Positions 7,670-16,176 are shown, numbered from the stretch's first letter. The stretch is DNA of 26,522 nucleotides from Bacteroidales bacterium (GCA_021443125.1 JABUUQ010000002.1:911216-937737); one strand, 5' to 3'. A program made the numbers and translations. Notes: a model not told the origin generated them from the letters alone.

Positions 7670-7732
7670 GGAGTGGGGATGATTATGAAAAGAATTACCA
7701 ACAAATTTTGGTAATAATTCTACCTTCAAATT

Positions 7733-8932
7733 TTATGCCAAACTATCTGCTAATTTCTCAATTTGTGCAATTGTTTCTGGTTTTACGGTTGATTTTATAG
7801 TAACTTGTTCGTCCAAAACCTTTATATTACACAACTCTTCAAGTTTGCTTCTCATAAGTTTTGCAGCCATTGGAGCCCATGTGCCGTTTTCCATAATAGC
7901 CACTGTTCTGTTTTTGAAACCTTTTGATTTAAGATGTGCAAGAAAGTCTTCCATTTTTGGCATAAGACCGCCGTCGTAGGTTGGAGAGCATAGCACCATG
8001 CGGTCGTAGCGGAAAGCGTCTTCTATTCCTTCTGCAATATCGTCGCGGGTAAGGTCGTTTATAGCCACTTTGACACCTTTTGCTTCAAGTTTTTCCTTAA
8101 GAATATGTGCTGCCTTTTCTGTGTTGCCGTGCAATGTGGCGTAGGCAATAAACACGCCTGATGTTTCGGCTTCGTACTTGCTCCAAATATCATAAAGGTT
8201 GATATAGAAACCAAGGTCTTCTTTTAGTACAGGACCATGAAGAGGGCATATTGTCTGAATGTCAAGTGTTGCCGCTTTCTTCAAAACTGCCTGAACTTGT
8301 GCACCATATTTGCCACAGATGTTGAAATAGTAGCGTCTTGCCTCGCATGCCCATTTTGTTTTGTCGTTGATTTCTTCGCCCTTGCTGTTGTTTATGCTTG
8401 GTTCGTTGCATATTGCACCAAATTTGCCAAAACCATCGGCAGCAAAAAGAATCTTTTCTGTTGGCTCATAAGACATCAATACTTCTGGCCAATGCACCAT
8501 AGGAGCACAAACGAAACTTAGGGAATGTTTGCCAAGGCTTATTGTGTCGCCTTCGGTAACTGTCTGAATGTTGTTGGAAAGGTCTGCATCGAAAAACTGT
8601 GCAAGGAATTGTGCTGCCTTTGGAGAACAAAGAATTTTTGTTTCAGGATAGTGCTTTATAAAAGTGCCCACATTGCCTGCATGGTCTGGTTCGCAGTGAT
8701 GAACAACAAGGTAGGCTGGTTTTCTATCGCCAAGAACATTCTTAAGGTTGTTCAGCCATTGGTCTGTTTTTCTGGGATCTACGGTGTCCAGTACAGTTAT
8801 TTTCTCATCAAGGATAACATAAGAGTTGTAGGCCATACCTTCTTCTATGATGTATTGATGCTCGAAAATATCAAGTTCAACATCATCAACGCCAATATAG
8901 CGAACACTCTCGGATACATTCATATTTTTCAT
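7733..8932 (-). CDS. FprA-family flavodiiron protein (A-type)
   Basis: This 399-residue cytoplasmic enzyme should reduce O2 to water and/or NO to N2O using a non-heme diiron site and FMN. It would protect an anaerobe from oxidative or nitrosative stress. The N-terminal metallo-beta-lactamase-like domain keeps all expected iron ligands: His79, Glu81, Asp83 and His84 in HHCEPDH, His147 in HWPEV, Asp166 in AADGFG and His232 in PLHGP. The C-terminal flavodoxin domain begins near 258 with the FMN phosphate loop ATLHGNTEKA. There is no rubredoxin or flavin reductase extension, so an external donor is needed and none is encoded nearby. It is monocistronic, with its own terminator and a -7 element. 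An internal ATG at codon 4 is an equally possible start. Confidence 0.93.
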   Translation of the reverse strand: MKNMNVSESVRYIGVDDVELDIFEHQYIIEEGMAYNSYVILDEKITVLDTVDPRKTDQWLNNLKNVLGDRKPAYLVVHHCEPDHAGNVGTFIKHYPETKILCSPKAAQFLAQFFDADLSNNIQTVTEGDTISLGKHSLSFVCAPMVHWPEVLMSYEPTEKILFAADGFGKFGAICNEPSINNSKGEEINDKTKWACEARRYYFNICGKYGAQVQAVLKKAATLDIQTICPLHGPVLKEDLGFYINLYDIWSKYEAETSGVFIAYATLHGNTEKAAHILKEKLEAKGVKVAINDLTRDDIAEGIEDAFRYDRMVLCSPTYDGGLMPKMEDFLAHLKSKGFKNRTVAIMENGTWAPMAAKLMRSKLEELCNIKVLDEQVTIKSTVKPETIAQIEKLADSLA

Positions 8933-8973
8933 ATACTATAATTATTTTTGTTTGCGTACGAAATTAGAATTTG

Positions 8974-8981
8974 CAAAGATA
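8974..8981 (-). promoter_or_regulatory. -7 element for the flavodiiron gene
   Basis: On the minus strand this reads TATCTTTG, 41 bases before the start codon. The upstream sequence is A/T-rich without a clear TTTG at -33. Confidence 0.5.
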
Positions 8982-9040
8982 GTAAAAAAATCTTAATAAT
9001 TTTATATATCGTGTTTTTTAGAAGATATGGAAAAATTTAG

Positions 9041-9048
9041 TATCTTTG
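9041..9048 (+). promoter_or_regulatory. -7 element for the DUF3276-parAB run
   Basis: TATCTTTG matches TAnnTTTG and lies 28 bases before the start codon. A T-run at about 9014-9019 sits near the -33 distance but is not a clean TTTG. Confidence 0.55.
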
Positions 9049-9076
9049 CAATCTAAAGTAAAAACATAGTAAAGAA

Positions 9077-9412
9077 ATGGATTATAGAGAAGAAATGGGC
9101 AGAGACGATGTTTTGTCAAGAAGCCTTAAGGCAGGCAAGAGAACATATTTCTTTGATGTTAAGAAGACTAAGGCAGGTGAGAAGTATCTTGTGATTACAG
9201 AAAGCAAGAAAAGATTTAATGAACAAGATGGTTCATTTTCCTACGATAAACATAAAATTTTCCTATACAAAGAGGATTACGACAGATTTGCAGAACTTTT
9301 GTCAGGTATGATTACATATATGAAAGATGGTGTGGAACCTCCTGTAAATGAATTGGATGAGATAGGATTTTTTACAGAAAAGGACGAATTGGATTTTTTC
9401 AAAGAAGATTGA
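9077..9412 (+). CDS. DUF3276 PUR-alpha-like nucleic-acid-binding protein
   Basis: This 111-residue protein resembles the DUF3276 family, widespread in Bacteroidota. Members adopt a PUR-alpha-like fold, related to Borrelia BpuR, and bind single-stranded DNA or RNA. The sequence alternates beta-strand-like segments (RTYFFDVKKTK, KYLVITESKKR, HKIFLYKEDYDRFAELL) with charged turns, and ends in an acidic tail rich in Asp and Glu. It leads the parA-parB run with only 17 bases before parA, so co-transcription is likely. Its target here is not visible. A role in nucleoid or RNA regulation is inferred from the fold. Confidence 0.8.
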   Translation: MDYREEMGRDDVLSRSLKAGKRTYFFDVKKTKAGEKYLVITESKKRFNEQDGSFSYDKHKIFLYKEDYDRFAELLSGMITYMKDGVEPPVNELDEIGFFTEKDELDFFKED

Positions 9413-9429
9413 TGTAAATAGAGAGTAAG

Positions 9430-10242
9430 ATGACAAAAATTATTGCAATAGCAAATCAAAAAGGTGGAGTGGGCAAGACAACAACGGCTGTAAATCTTGC
9501 ATCGTCGTTGGCTATAATGGAGAGAAAGACACTTTTGATTGATGCAGACCCTCAATGCAATGCTTCTTCTGGTTTGGGTGTTAATGAAGAGGAAGTTCAG
9601 GTCAGCATCTACGAATGTCTTATACAAGGTGCTGACGCCACAACAGCCATAAGGCCTACAACAACTCCCAACCTTGATATTCTGCCTTCGAGAATAGATT
9701 TGGTGGGTGCAGAGATAGAACTGCCTGATATGGAAAAGGGAGAGTATAGGTTGAAAGCTGTAATAGACTCAATAAAAGACAACTACGACTATATTATCAT
9801 AGACTGTCTGCCTTCTTTGGGAATGGTTACAGTTAATGCACTTGTGGCGGCAAACAGCGTTCTTATACCTGTACAATGCCAGTATTTTGCCCTTGAGGGT
9901 TTGGGTAAATTGCTCAACACCATAAGAATAGTGCAGTCGGAACTAAATAAAGACCTTGACATAGAAGGTATTTTGCTTACAATGTACGACACTCGTTTGA
10001 GGCTGAATCGTCAGGTGGCAGAGGATGTAAAAAGACACTTCCAGCAGATTGTATTCAACACCATAATATATAATAATGTGAAACTTGCAGAGGCACCTTC
10101 TCATGGGCTTAGTGCAGTGATGTATGATGCAAACTCAACAGGTGCAATAAATTACATAAATCTTGCCAACGAAATAATTGCAAGAGAAGTGTCAGAACAA
10201 GAAGCAGAAGGTACTCAAGAAGAAACAATTAGCGAAAATTAA
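9430..10242 (+). CDS. parA: Chromosome-partitioning ATPase ParA (Soj)
   Basis: This 270-residue deviant-Walker ATPase would act with ParB and parS in segregating the replication-origin region. The deviant Walker A KGGVGKTTT begins at Lys11. Walker A' lies in LLIDADPQCNASS (Asp38, Asp40), and the Walker B-type strand is YIIIDCLPSLGMVTVNAL. The short N-terminus, lacking a helix-turn-helix, is typical of chromosomal (Soj-like) ParA rather than plasmid P1-type proteins. The Glu/Gln-rich tail after about 250 is low complexity. parB follows after 15 bases, supporting a classic parAB pair. Confidence 0.94.
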   Translation: MTKIIAIANQKGGVGKTTTAVNLASSLAIMERKTLLIDADPQCNASSGLGVNEEEVQVSIYECLIQGADATTAIRPTTTPNLDILPSRIDLVGAEIELPDMEKGEYRLKAVIDSIKDNYDYIIIDCLPSLGMVTVNALVAANSVLIPVQCQYFALEGLGKLLNTIRIVQSELNKDLDIEGILLTMYDTRLRLNRQVAEDVKRHFQQIVFNTIIYNNVKLAEAPSHGLSAVMYDANSTGAINYINLANEIIAREVSEQEAEGTQEETISEN

Positions 10243-10257
10243 AAAAAGAATAAAAAA

Positions 10258-11172
10258 ATGTCAAAGCAGAAAAGTTTTCCATTGGGTAGAGGATTGGAGT
10301 CGATTTTAGGAAATGCAGCAAATGTTGATTTGAAAAAAACAAATCAAAAAGTAGGTGCAGTAACTGCTGAGATTGCTAATATACCCCTTAAAGATATAGA
10401 ACCAAATCCCGAACAACCACGAAAGGATTTTGATGAAGAGTCTTTGAACGAACTTGCACAATCAATAAAAGAAAATGGTATAATCACGCCGATAACAGTT
10501 AATAAGCAAGGCGAGAAATATCAGATAATTGCAGGTGAAAGACGCTACAGAGCATCCAAAATTGCTGGTTTGAGTTCTATTCCTGCCTATATCAAAGTTG
10601 TTACAGAGTTGCAGACAATGGAGATGGCTTTGATAGAAAACATACAACGCGACGACCTTAACGCAATAGAAATAGCCTTGTCTTTGAAAGCACTCATAGA
10701 CGAAACACAACTTTCTCCTGCAGATTTGGGCAAGAAGATAGGCAAGAGCAGAGAAACCGTAATAAACTATATGCGTCTTTTGAAACTGCCTGCTGAGGTG
10801 CAGATTGCTTTGCGTAAGGATGAAATATCCATGGGGCACGCCAGAGGTATTGTTTCTGTGGAAGATGAGGCAAAACAAATAGAGATAGTTCGCAGAATAA
10901 AGGAGGAGAATCTTTCTGTAAGACAGGTGGAGACTATTGTTGCACGATTGAAAGAAGAGGAGAAGAAAGTGGATGTGCAACCAAAGGCAAAGAAATCAAA
11001 AGCGAAAAAGCAACTGCCTGAATATCACACAGAAGTGCGCAATAAACTGTCAAATGCTTTCTCTTCTAATGTTGAGATTACCCGTTCTCAAAGGGGTAAA
11101 GGGGCAATATCCATACCTTTTTCCAATGACAAAGATTTTGAGCGTATTGTGGCATTGTTGAAAATGCTGTAA
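10258..11172 (+). CDS. parB: Chromosome-partitioning protein ParB (Spo0J), CTPase clamp
   Basis: This 304-residue ParB binds parS and slides as a CTP-dependent clamp, stimulating ParA. The N-terminus has the conserved LGRGLESIL segment (9-17) that activates ParA. The CTP-binding/ParB domain includes NPEQPRKDF (50-58), GERRYRA (93-99) and ENIQRDDLN (127-135). A helix-turn-helix spans about 153-178 (SPADLGKKIGKSRETVINYM). A Lys-rich linker (about 234-252) leads to the C-terminal dimerisation domain (about 255-304). By eye I found no good palindromic parS site (TGTTTCACGTGAAACA-like) in the window, so it probably lies elsewhere. Confidence 0.94.
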   Translation: MSKQKSFPLGRGLESILGNAANVDLKKTNQKVGAVTAEIANIPLKDIEPNPEQPRKDFDEESLNELAQSIKENGIITPITVNKQGEKYQIIAGERRYRASKIAGLSSIPAYIKVVTELQTMEMALIENIQRDDLNAIEIALSLKALIDETQLSPADLGKKIGKSRETVINYMRLLKLPAEVQIALRKDEISMGHARGIVSVEDEAKQIEIVRRIKEENLSVRQVETIVARLKEEEKKVDVQPKAKKSKAKKQLPEYHTEVRNKLSNAFSSNVEITRSQRGKGAISIPFSNDKDFERIVALLKML

Positions 11173-11182
11173 CTCTGAAAAC

Positions 11183-11818
11183 ATGTTTGGGAAATCTTTT
11201 GCAATCTGTATTTTTGTCTTTTTTGCTGCACTTTCCATGAAGGCACAGCAAGACACGACTATGAATGCAAGGGATTTGTTGATGCATAGGGTTGATTCTC
11301 TTAGAAATGCAGGGCAATTAAAGACTCAGACACCGCAAACAATAAAACAGCAAACAATAAAAATTGATACAGAGGAAAGCAAGAAACAGCACTCTCCAAC
11401 CAAAGCGACACTGCTATCCACTTTTTTGCCAGGTGCAGGACAAGTCTATAATGGACAATGGTGGAAAGTTCCAATCATTTATGCAGCCTTTGGCACTATA
11501 ACCTACTTTGCCATAACCAATTGGAACGGAAAAGAAAAGTTTAAGGATGAGTATTACGCAAGGGTGAATGGAGAAGGGCCTCAACTGCACGATTATCTTA
11601 CCTATTCCGACCAAAGCATCTATAATCTCTACACGAGCTACAAAGACAATTTTCAACTGAGTATTATTATCGGTGTGGCGTTCTATGCTGTGCAACTGCT
11701 TGATGCTTATGTATATGGTCATCTTTTTTCTTTCGATTTGTCAGACGATTTAAGTTTCAACTGGCAACCCTATCTTTCAAATCGCACCTACGGGTTATCA
11801 TTGTCGCTTTCTTTCTAA
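11183..11818 (+). CDS. DUF5683-family membrane/envelope protein
   Basis: This 211-residue protein of unknown function belongs to a Bacteroidota family often found after parB. A signal peptide or anchor covers about 1-21 (ending in MKAQQ). A polar Gln/Thr/Lys-rich segment runs to about 72. The family core begins TLLSTFLPGAGQVYNGQWWK (77-96), followed by a hydrophobic helix (about 97-112) and a second one (about 159-176). The C-terminus is a beta-like tail ending in YGLSLSLSF, resembling outer-membrane terminal strands. It starts ten bases after parB and ends one base before the next gene, so it belongs to the same run. Confidence 0.75.
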   Translation: MFGKSFAICIFVFFAALSMKAQQDTTMNARDLLMHRVDSLRNAGQLKTQTPQTIKQQTIKIDTEESKKQHSPTKATLLSTFLPGAGQVYNGQWWKVPIIYAAFGTITYFAITNWNGKEKFKDEYYARVNGEGPQLHDYLTYSDQSIYNLYTSYKDNFQLSIIIGVAFYAVQLLDAYVYGHLFSFDLSDDLSFNWQPYLSNRTYGLSLSLSF

Positions 11819-11819
11819 C

Positions 11820-12548
11820 ATGAACACAGACACAACAAAAACTCTGCAAAGTCTGGCAAAAAAATATAATACCAAAGATTTTATTCCTGCCGACCCAATA
11901 AGTTTTCCTCACAGATATTTAGAGAAAAAAGATATAGAAATTGCTGCTTTTATTGCTCAATGGTTAGCATATGGCAAAAGAGAGCTGTTTCTTCGTGTAT
12001 TAGATTCTCTTGGAAAAGAAATGGGAGAGAGTCCTTTTCTGTATATTGCTCAGCAGAAATATATATCATATAAAGACGATGACACCAATCTTTATCGTTT
12101 CTACAAAAAGAAAGATTTTTATCATTTATGCTCCTGTCTTTATGATATTTACATAACTAAAGGCAAAGGCGAAAAATCAATGGAAGAAATTATAAGAGGC
12201 AATAATCTGCAATCTGTATTAGAAAATCTTATATCTTTATTTCCTGATGTTAAAGGTATTCCACAAAATACTAAATCAGCATGCAAAAGGCTTTGTATGT
12301 TTTTGCGTTGGATGGTTAGAAACGACAATATTGTTGACTTTGGCATTTGGCAAATCATCTCACCTAAAGATTTAATTATTCCTTTAGATACACATGTTTT
12401 TCAACAAAGCAAACGACTTGGCTTAACAACAAGAAACGATGCTTCTTTCAAAACTGCCATAGAAATAACAGAAAATCTAAGAAAAGTTTTTCCATCAGAC
12501 CCAACCATAGCAGATTTTGCTTTGTTTGGTTATGGCGTTAATAATTAA
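11820..12548 (+). CDS. TIGR02757/DUF2400 family protein
   Basis: This 242-residue protein matches the pattern of the TIGR02757 (DUF2400) family, conserved but uncharacterised. Recognisable segments are the N-terminal PADPISFPHRY (24-32 region) and IAAFIAQWLAYGKRE (41-55). The C-terminal part is DTHVFQQSKRLGLT, followed by FPSDPTIADFALFGYGVN at the end. The C-terminal part recalls helix-hairpin-helix DNA glycosylase-type folds, but no catalytic Lys/Asp pair can be assigned with confidence. It starts one base after DUF5683 and closes the run. A weak hairpin follows at 12574-12595. Confidence 0.78.
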   Translation: MNTDTTKTLQSLAKKYNTKDFIPADPISFPHRYLEKKDIEIAAFIAQWLAYGKRELFLRVLDSLGKEMGESPFLYIAQQKYISYKDDDTNLYRFYKKKDFYHLCSCLYDIYITKGKGEKSMEEIIRGNNLQSVLENLISLFPDVKGIPQNTKSACKRLCMFLRWMVRNDNIVDFGIWQIISPKDLIIPLDTHVFQQSKRLGLTTRNDASFKTAIEITENLRKVFPSDPTIADFALFGYGVNN

Positions 12549-12567
12549 ACTCTGCTTTCAATTGAAC

Positions 12568-12592
12568 AAAATGGCGTTTTATTTTGCTGAAA
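12568..12592 (-). repeat. 25-bp interspersed repeat, copy A (inverted relative to 26495-26519)
   Basis: The reverse complement of this segment matches 26495-26519 at 23 of 25 bases. Both copies lie just after the last gene of a plus-strand run. This copy contributes the left arm of the hairpin at 12574-12595. Confidence 0.6.
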
Positions 12593-12595
12593 CGC
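12574..12595 (+). terminator. Weak hairpin terminator after the TIGR02757 gene
   Basis: GCGTTT (12574-12579) and AAACGC (12590-12595) form a 6-bp stem with a 10-base loop. A short T-run (CTTTTCCC) follows a few bases later. It ends the DUF3276-parAB run and precedes the glmM promoter. Confidence 0.45.
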
Positions 12596-12618
12596 TATGC
12601 CTTTTCCCGAAAAATTCT

Positions 12619-12626
12619 TAACTTTG
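12619..12626 (+). promoter_or_regulatory. -7 element for glmM-metG
   Basis: TAACTTTG matches TAnnTTTG and lies 43 bases before the glmM start. TTTTC around 12602-12606 is near -33 but is not a clear TTTG. Confidence 0.5.
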
Positions 12627-12669
12627 CACTCTATTATTTCGAGCGAAAATAACTAAAAAAATATAAAAT

Positions 12670-14070
12670 ATGGCTTTAATTAAATCTATTTCAGGCTTTA
12701 GAGGTACGATAGGTGGTCAATGTGGTGATAATCTTACACCTATAGACCTTGTTGGATTCGTTTCTGCATTTGCACAGTTTATAAAAGAGAAGACAGGCAA
12801 GAAGAAAATCAGTATTCTTATAGGCAGAGATGCAAGAATTTCTGGCGAAATGGTTTCTCATCTTGTTACGGGAACTCTTATGGCAATGGGTGTAGATGTC
12901 TATGATACAGGGCTTTCCACAACTCCTACAACAGAACTTGCAGTGGTTGATAACAATGCAGACGGCGGAATAATTCTTACTGCATCCCACAACCCAGTGC
13001 AGTGGAACGCTTTGAAATTTCTTGCTGGCAATGGCGAATTTATCTCAAAGAAAGACGGTGAAAGAGTGTTGGAATTGGCGGCAAAGAACGAATTTTCTTA
13101 TGCTGAGGCCAAAGAGTTAGGCAAATACGTTGAAGTTAAAGACGCTGTGGCAAAACATATAGAGAAAGTGCTTGCTTTGCCATTGGTGGATGCAAAAGCA
13201 ATAAAGGAGGCTAATTTCAAAGTGGCTTTCGATGCTGTAAATTCAACAGGCGGCTTTGTGCTAAGACAACTTTTGGAGGCTTTGGGTGTGAAAGAAGTCT
13301 ATGGTTTGAACGAAGAGCCTACAGGTTTGTTTGCTCACAATCCAGAACCTTTGCCAGAAAATATAGAAGATATATGCAAACTTGTGGAAGAAAAGCAGTG
13401 TCATGTTGGTTTTGTTGTTGATCCAGATGTAGATAGACTTGCTTTGGTTACAGAGTTGGGCAATCCTTTTGTTGAAGAATACACTTTGGTTTCTGTGGCA
13501 GACTATGTGCTTGAACATACACCTGGCAACACTGTTTCAAACCTTTCATCTTCAAGGGCTTTAAGAGATATTACCGAAAAGAAATACAACCTTTCTTATG
13601 CTGCCGCAGCAGTTGGCGAAGTCAATGTAATAGAAAAGATGAAGGAGACAAACGCAATCATAGGTGGAGAAGGCAACGGAGGAGTTATCTATCCTGAATG
13701 CCATTACGGAAGAGATGCTTTGGTTGGAGTGGCTTTGTTCCTTACAATGCTGGCAAAAAGAAATATGACTTGCACCGATATCAAAAATACTTTGCCTCAA
13801 TATGTTATAGCAAAAAAACGTATGGAATTGACTCCAGAAATTGATGTGGATATGGTGCTTAGGGAAATGGCGAAGAAGTATGAAAATAACGATGTTTGCA
13901 CTATAGACGGTGTGAAAATAAATTTTGAGAACGAATGGGTGCATCTTCGCAAAAGCAACACAGAGCCAATTATAAGAATCTACGCAGAAAGCGACTCAGA
14001 GACCAAGGCAGAACATGTGGCAAACACTATAATTGAAGATATTATACAAATAATAAGAGGAAACCTATGA
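12670..14070 (+). CDS. glmM: Phosphoglucosamine mutase (GlmM-like, alpha-D-phosphohexomutase)
   Basis: This 466-residue cytoplasmic enzyme should convert glucosamine-6-phosphate to glucosamine-1-phosphate, the step before UDP-GlcNAc formation. All four phosphohexomutase loops are visible: the phosphoserine loop LTASHNPVQWN with Ser106, the metal loop DPDVDR with Asp251/Asp253/Asp255, the sugar-binding loop GGEGNGG, and the phosphate-binding loop RKSNTEPIIRIYAE near the C-terminus. The start MALIKSISGFRGTIGG is the usual N-terminus for Bacteroidota GlmM. Substrate choice among phosphohexomutases is hard to fix by eye, so a phosphomannomutase role cannot be excluded. It overlaps metG by four bases (ATGA). 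Confidence 0.87.
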   Translation: MALIKSISGFRGTIGGQCGDNLTPIDLVGFVSAFAQFIKEKTGKKKISILIGRDARISGEMVSHLVTGTLMAMGVDVYDTGLSTTPTTELAVVDNNADGGIILTASHNPVQWNALKFLAGNGEFISKKDGERVLELAAKNEFSYAEAKELGKYVEVKDAVAKHIEKVLALPLVDAKAIKEANFKVAFDAVNSTGGFVLRQLLEALGVKEVYGLNEEPTGLFAHNPEPLPENIEDICKLVEEKQCHVGFVVDPDVDRLALVTELGNPFVEEYTLVSVADYVLEHTPGNTVSNLSSSRALRDITEKKYNLSYAAAAVGEVNVIEKMKETNAIIGGEGNGGVIYPECHYGRDALVGVALFLTMLAKRNMTCTDIKNTLPQYVIAKKRMELTPEIDVDMVLREMAKKYENNDVCTIDGVKINFENEWVHLRKSNTEPIIRIYAESDSETKAEHVANTIIEDIIQIIRGNL

Positions 14071-16118
14071 CATACACAGATAAAGACAACAAATTCAAAA
14101 GATATTGCATAACTACAGCCCTTCCTTATGCCAATGGCCCTATACATATAGGCCACATGGCTGGCGTTTATATTCCTGCCGATATATATGCAAGATATTT
14201 GAGAATGATGGGCGAAGATGTGATATTTATAGGCGGTAGCGATGAACATGGAGTGCCAGTAACCATAAGGGCAAAGAAAGAAGGTTGCACCCCTCAGGAT
14301 ATTGTTGACAGATATCACGGAATAATAAAAAAATCTTTTGAGGAATTTGGCACAAGTTTCGACATCTATTCACGCACAACAAGCAAAATACATGAGGAAA
14401 CAGCCACCGAATTTTTCCTAAAACTATATAACGAAGGCAAATTCATAGAGCAGACAACACAACAATACTACGACGAGCAGGAACAAACCTTCCTTGCCGA
14501 CAGATACATAACTGGCACTTGTCCTATTTGTGGAAACGAAAGGGCATACGGCGACCAATGTGAAGCATGCGGCTCTTCTTTGAATGCAACCGACTTGAAA
14601 AATCCTAAAAGTGCATTAAGTGGCAACACTCCTGTGCTTAAGGAAACAAAACACTGGTTTCTGCCTTTGAATGACTACGAAGAATATCTTAAACAATGGA
14701 TACTTGAAGGTCATAAGGAGTGGAAGACAAATGTTTATGGACAATGCAAGAGCTGGATAGACAATGGATTGCAACCTCGTGCCGTTACAAGAGATTTAGA
14801 CTGGGGAATAAAAGTGCCAGTGGAAGGTGGAGAAGGCAAAGTCCTTTATGTATGGTTTGATGCTCCTATCGGCTATATATCTAACACCAAAGAATTTACA
14901 CCAGATTGGGAAAAATGGTGGAAAGACAAGGATACAAAACTTGTTCACTTCATAGGCAAGGACAATATCGTATTTCACTGCATAGTTTTCCCTGCAATGC
15001 TCAAAGCAGAAGGCTCTTACATTTTGCCAGAGAATGTTCCTGCAAATGAGTTCCTTAACCTTGAAGGCGATAAGATATCTACATCGAGAAACTGGGCCGT
15101 TTGGTTGAATGAATACTTGGAAGATTTCCCTCAAAAACAAGATGTGCTGAAATATGTGCTATGTGCCAATGCTCCAGAAACAAAGGACAACGATTTTACT
15201 TGGAAAGATTTTCAGACAAGAAACAATTCTGAACTTGTGGCCATACTTGGCAATTTCATAAATCGAACAATAGTTCTTACACACAAGTATTTCGTAGGTA
15301 AAGTTCCTAAAATCAACGAATTGAACGACCTTGACAATGCAACAATCGCTGAAATTGCTACCTTCCCTGAAAGAATAGGCCGTTTGGTTGAGACATACAA
15401 ATTCAGAGATGCTTTGTTTGAACTTATGAACCTTGCAAGACTTGGAAACAAGTATCTTACTGAAAATGAGCCTTGGAAGACTTTCAAAACCGATGTAGCA
15501 AGAACCGAGACAGTTTTGAATATCTCGCTTCAGATATGTGCAAACCTTGCTATTCTTGCCGAACCTTTCATACAGTTTGCTGCAAAGAAACTTCAAAACA
15601 TGCTTAACCTTAAACCTATGCACTGGTTCGAGGCAGGCAAAGCAGACCTGTTGTCAGTGGGGCAAGCAATAAATCCTGCAGAATTGTTGTTTGAAAAAAT
15701 TGAAGACGAGACAATTCAAAAGCAACTTGACAAATTGGAGGCAAGTAAGAAACAAAACGCTATAGCCAACGCAACAGTAGAGCCACAAAAGGCAAACTGC
15801 AGTTTTGATGACTTTGCCAAAATGGATATTCGCTTGGGAACAATACTTGAGGCGGAGAAGGTGGCAAAGACAAAGAAACTTCTAAAACTTACTGTGGATA
15901 CGGGAATAGACAAAAGGACTATTGTCAGCGGTATTGCAGAACACTACACACCAGAACAGGTAATTGGCAAGCAAGTTGCTGTATTAGTGAATCTTGCACC
16001 AAAAGAACTGAAAGGTATTCAGAGTCAGGGAATGATTCTTATGGCAGAGAATGCCGATGGTGAGTTGTCGTTTATGCAACCAGAGAAAGTTTTCAAAAAC
16101 GGAAGCACAATAGCATAA
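14067..16118 (+). CDS. metG: Methionyl-tRNA synthetase with C-terminal tRNA-binding domain
   Basis: This 683-residue class I synthetase charges tRNA-Met. The HIGH motif is at 27-30 (PIHIGHM). A zinc knuckle with Cys152, Cys155, Cys165 and Cys168 (CPICG, then CEACG) identifies the MetG1-type connective peptide. The KMSKS equivalent is KISTS at 336-340, a recognised variant. After the anticodon-binding helical domain and a linker, residues from about 578 to the end form the Trbp111/EMAP-like OB-fold domain (FAKMDIRLGTILEAEKV, GIQSQGMILMA) that aids dimerisation and tRNA binding. It is translationally coupled to glmM by a 4-base overlap. A hairpin terminator follows. Confidence 0.97.
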   Translation: MTYTDKDNKFKRYCITTALPYANGPIHIGHMAGVYIPADIYARYLRMMGEDVIFIGGSDEHGVPVTIRAKKEGCTPQDIVDRYHGIIKKSFEEFGTSFDIYSRTTSKIHEETATEFFLKLYNEGKFIEQTTQQYYDEQEQTFLADRYITGTCPICGNERAYGDQCEACGSSLNATDLKNPKSALSGNTPVLKETKHWFLPLNDYEEYLKQWILEGHKEWKTNVYGQCKSWIDNGLQPRAVTRDLDWGIKVPVEGGEGKVLYVWFDAPIGYISNTKEFTPDWEKWWKDKDTKLVHFIGKDNIVFHCIVFPAMLKAEGSYILPENVPANEFLNLEGDKISTSRNWAVWLNEYLEDFPQKQDVLKYVLCANAPETKDNDFTWKDFQTRNNSELVAILGNFINRTIVLTHKYFVGKVPKINELNDLDNATIAEIATFPERIGRLVETYKFRDALFELMNLARLGNKYLTENEPWKTFKTDVARTETVLNISLQICANLAILAEPFIQFAAKKLQNMLNLKPMHWFEAGKADLLSVGQAINPAELLFEKIEDETIQKQLDKLEASKKQNAIANATVEPQKANCSFDDFAKMDIRLGTILEAEKVAKTKKLLKLTVDTGIDKRTIVSGIAEHYTPEQVIGKQVAVLVNLAPKELKGIQSQGMILMAENADGELSFMQPEKVFKNGSTIA

Positions 16119-16138
16119 CAATCTATTAATGAATAACT

Positions 16139-16176
16139 AAAGGGCAGTTTGGCGTTGTTTCGTAGGACTGCTCTTT
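16139..16176 (+). terminator. Terminator after metG
   Basis: AAAGGGCAGT (16139-16148) pairs with ACTGCTCTTT (16167-16176), one G-T wobble included, around an 18-base loop. A T-rich stretch (GTTTCATT) follows. Confidence 0.6.

Larger units (their letters stand above)
6986..7732. other. Gene-free region rich in palindromic repeats
   Basis: This 747-base stretch between the divergent ends of the YD-repeat gene and the flavodiiron gene holds no convincing coding sequence. From left to right it holds a -7 element for the YD-repeat gene and about 190 bases with no recognised feature. Then come the left arm of a large inverted repeat (7219-7282), a duplicated hairpin (7341-7394), an AT-rich palindrome (7397-7463) and the right arm (7496-7558). 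The second hairpin copy (7567-7620) and the flavodiiron gene terminator (7651-7669) follow. The short minus-strand open frames here run through the repeats and look fortuitous. Confidence 0.75.

Noticed and set aside
7523..7729. Minus-strand open frame of 68 codons next to the flavodiiron gene
   Set aside because: It spans the right repeat arm, hairpin copy 2 and the terminator, so the frame is fortuitous.
10462..10980. 172-codon minus-strand open frame inside parB
   Set aside because: It is a shadow of the conserved ParB core, with a Cys/Phe/Tyr-rich composition typical of antisense frames in this genome.
9430..11172. Plasmid or integrated-element origin based on parAB
   Set aside because: ParA is of the short chromosomal Soj type, and the neighbours are core Bacteroidota genes; no Rep protein or iterons are present.
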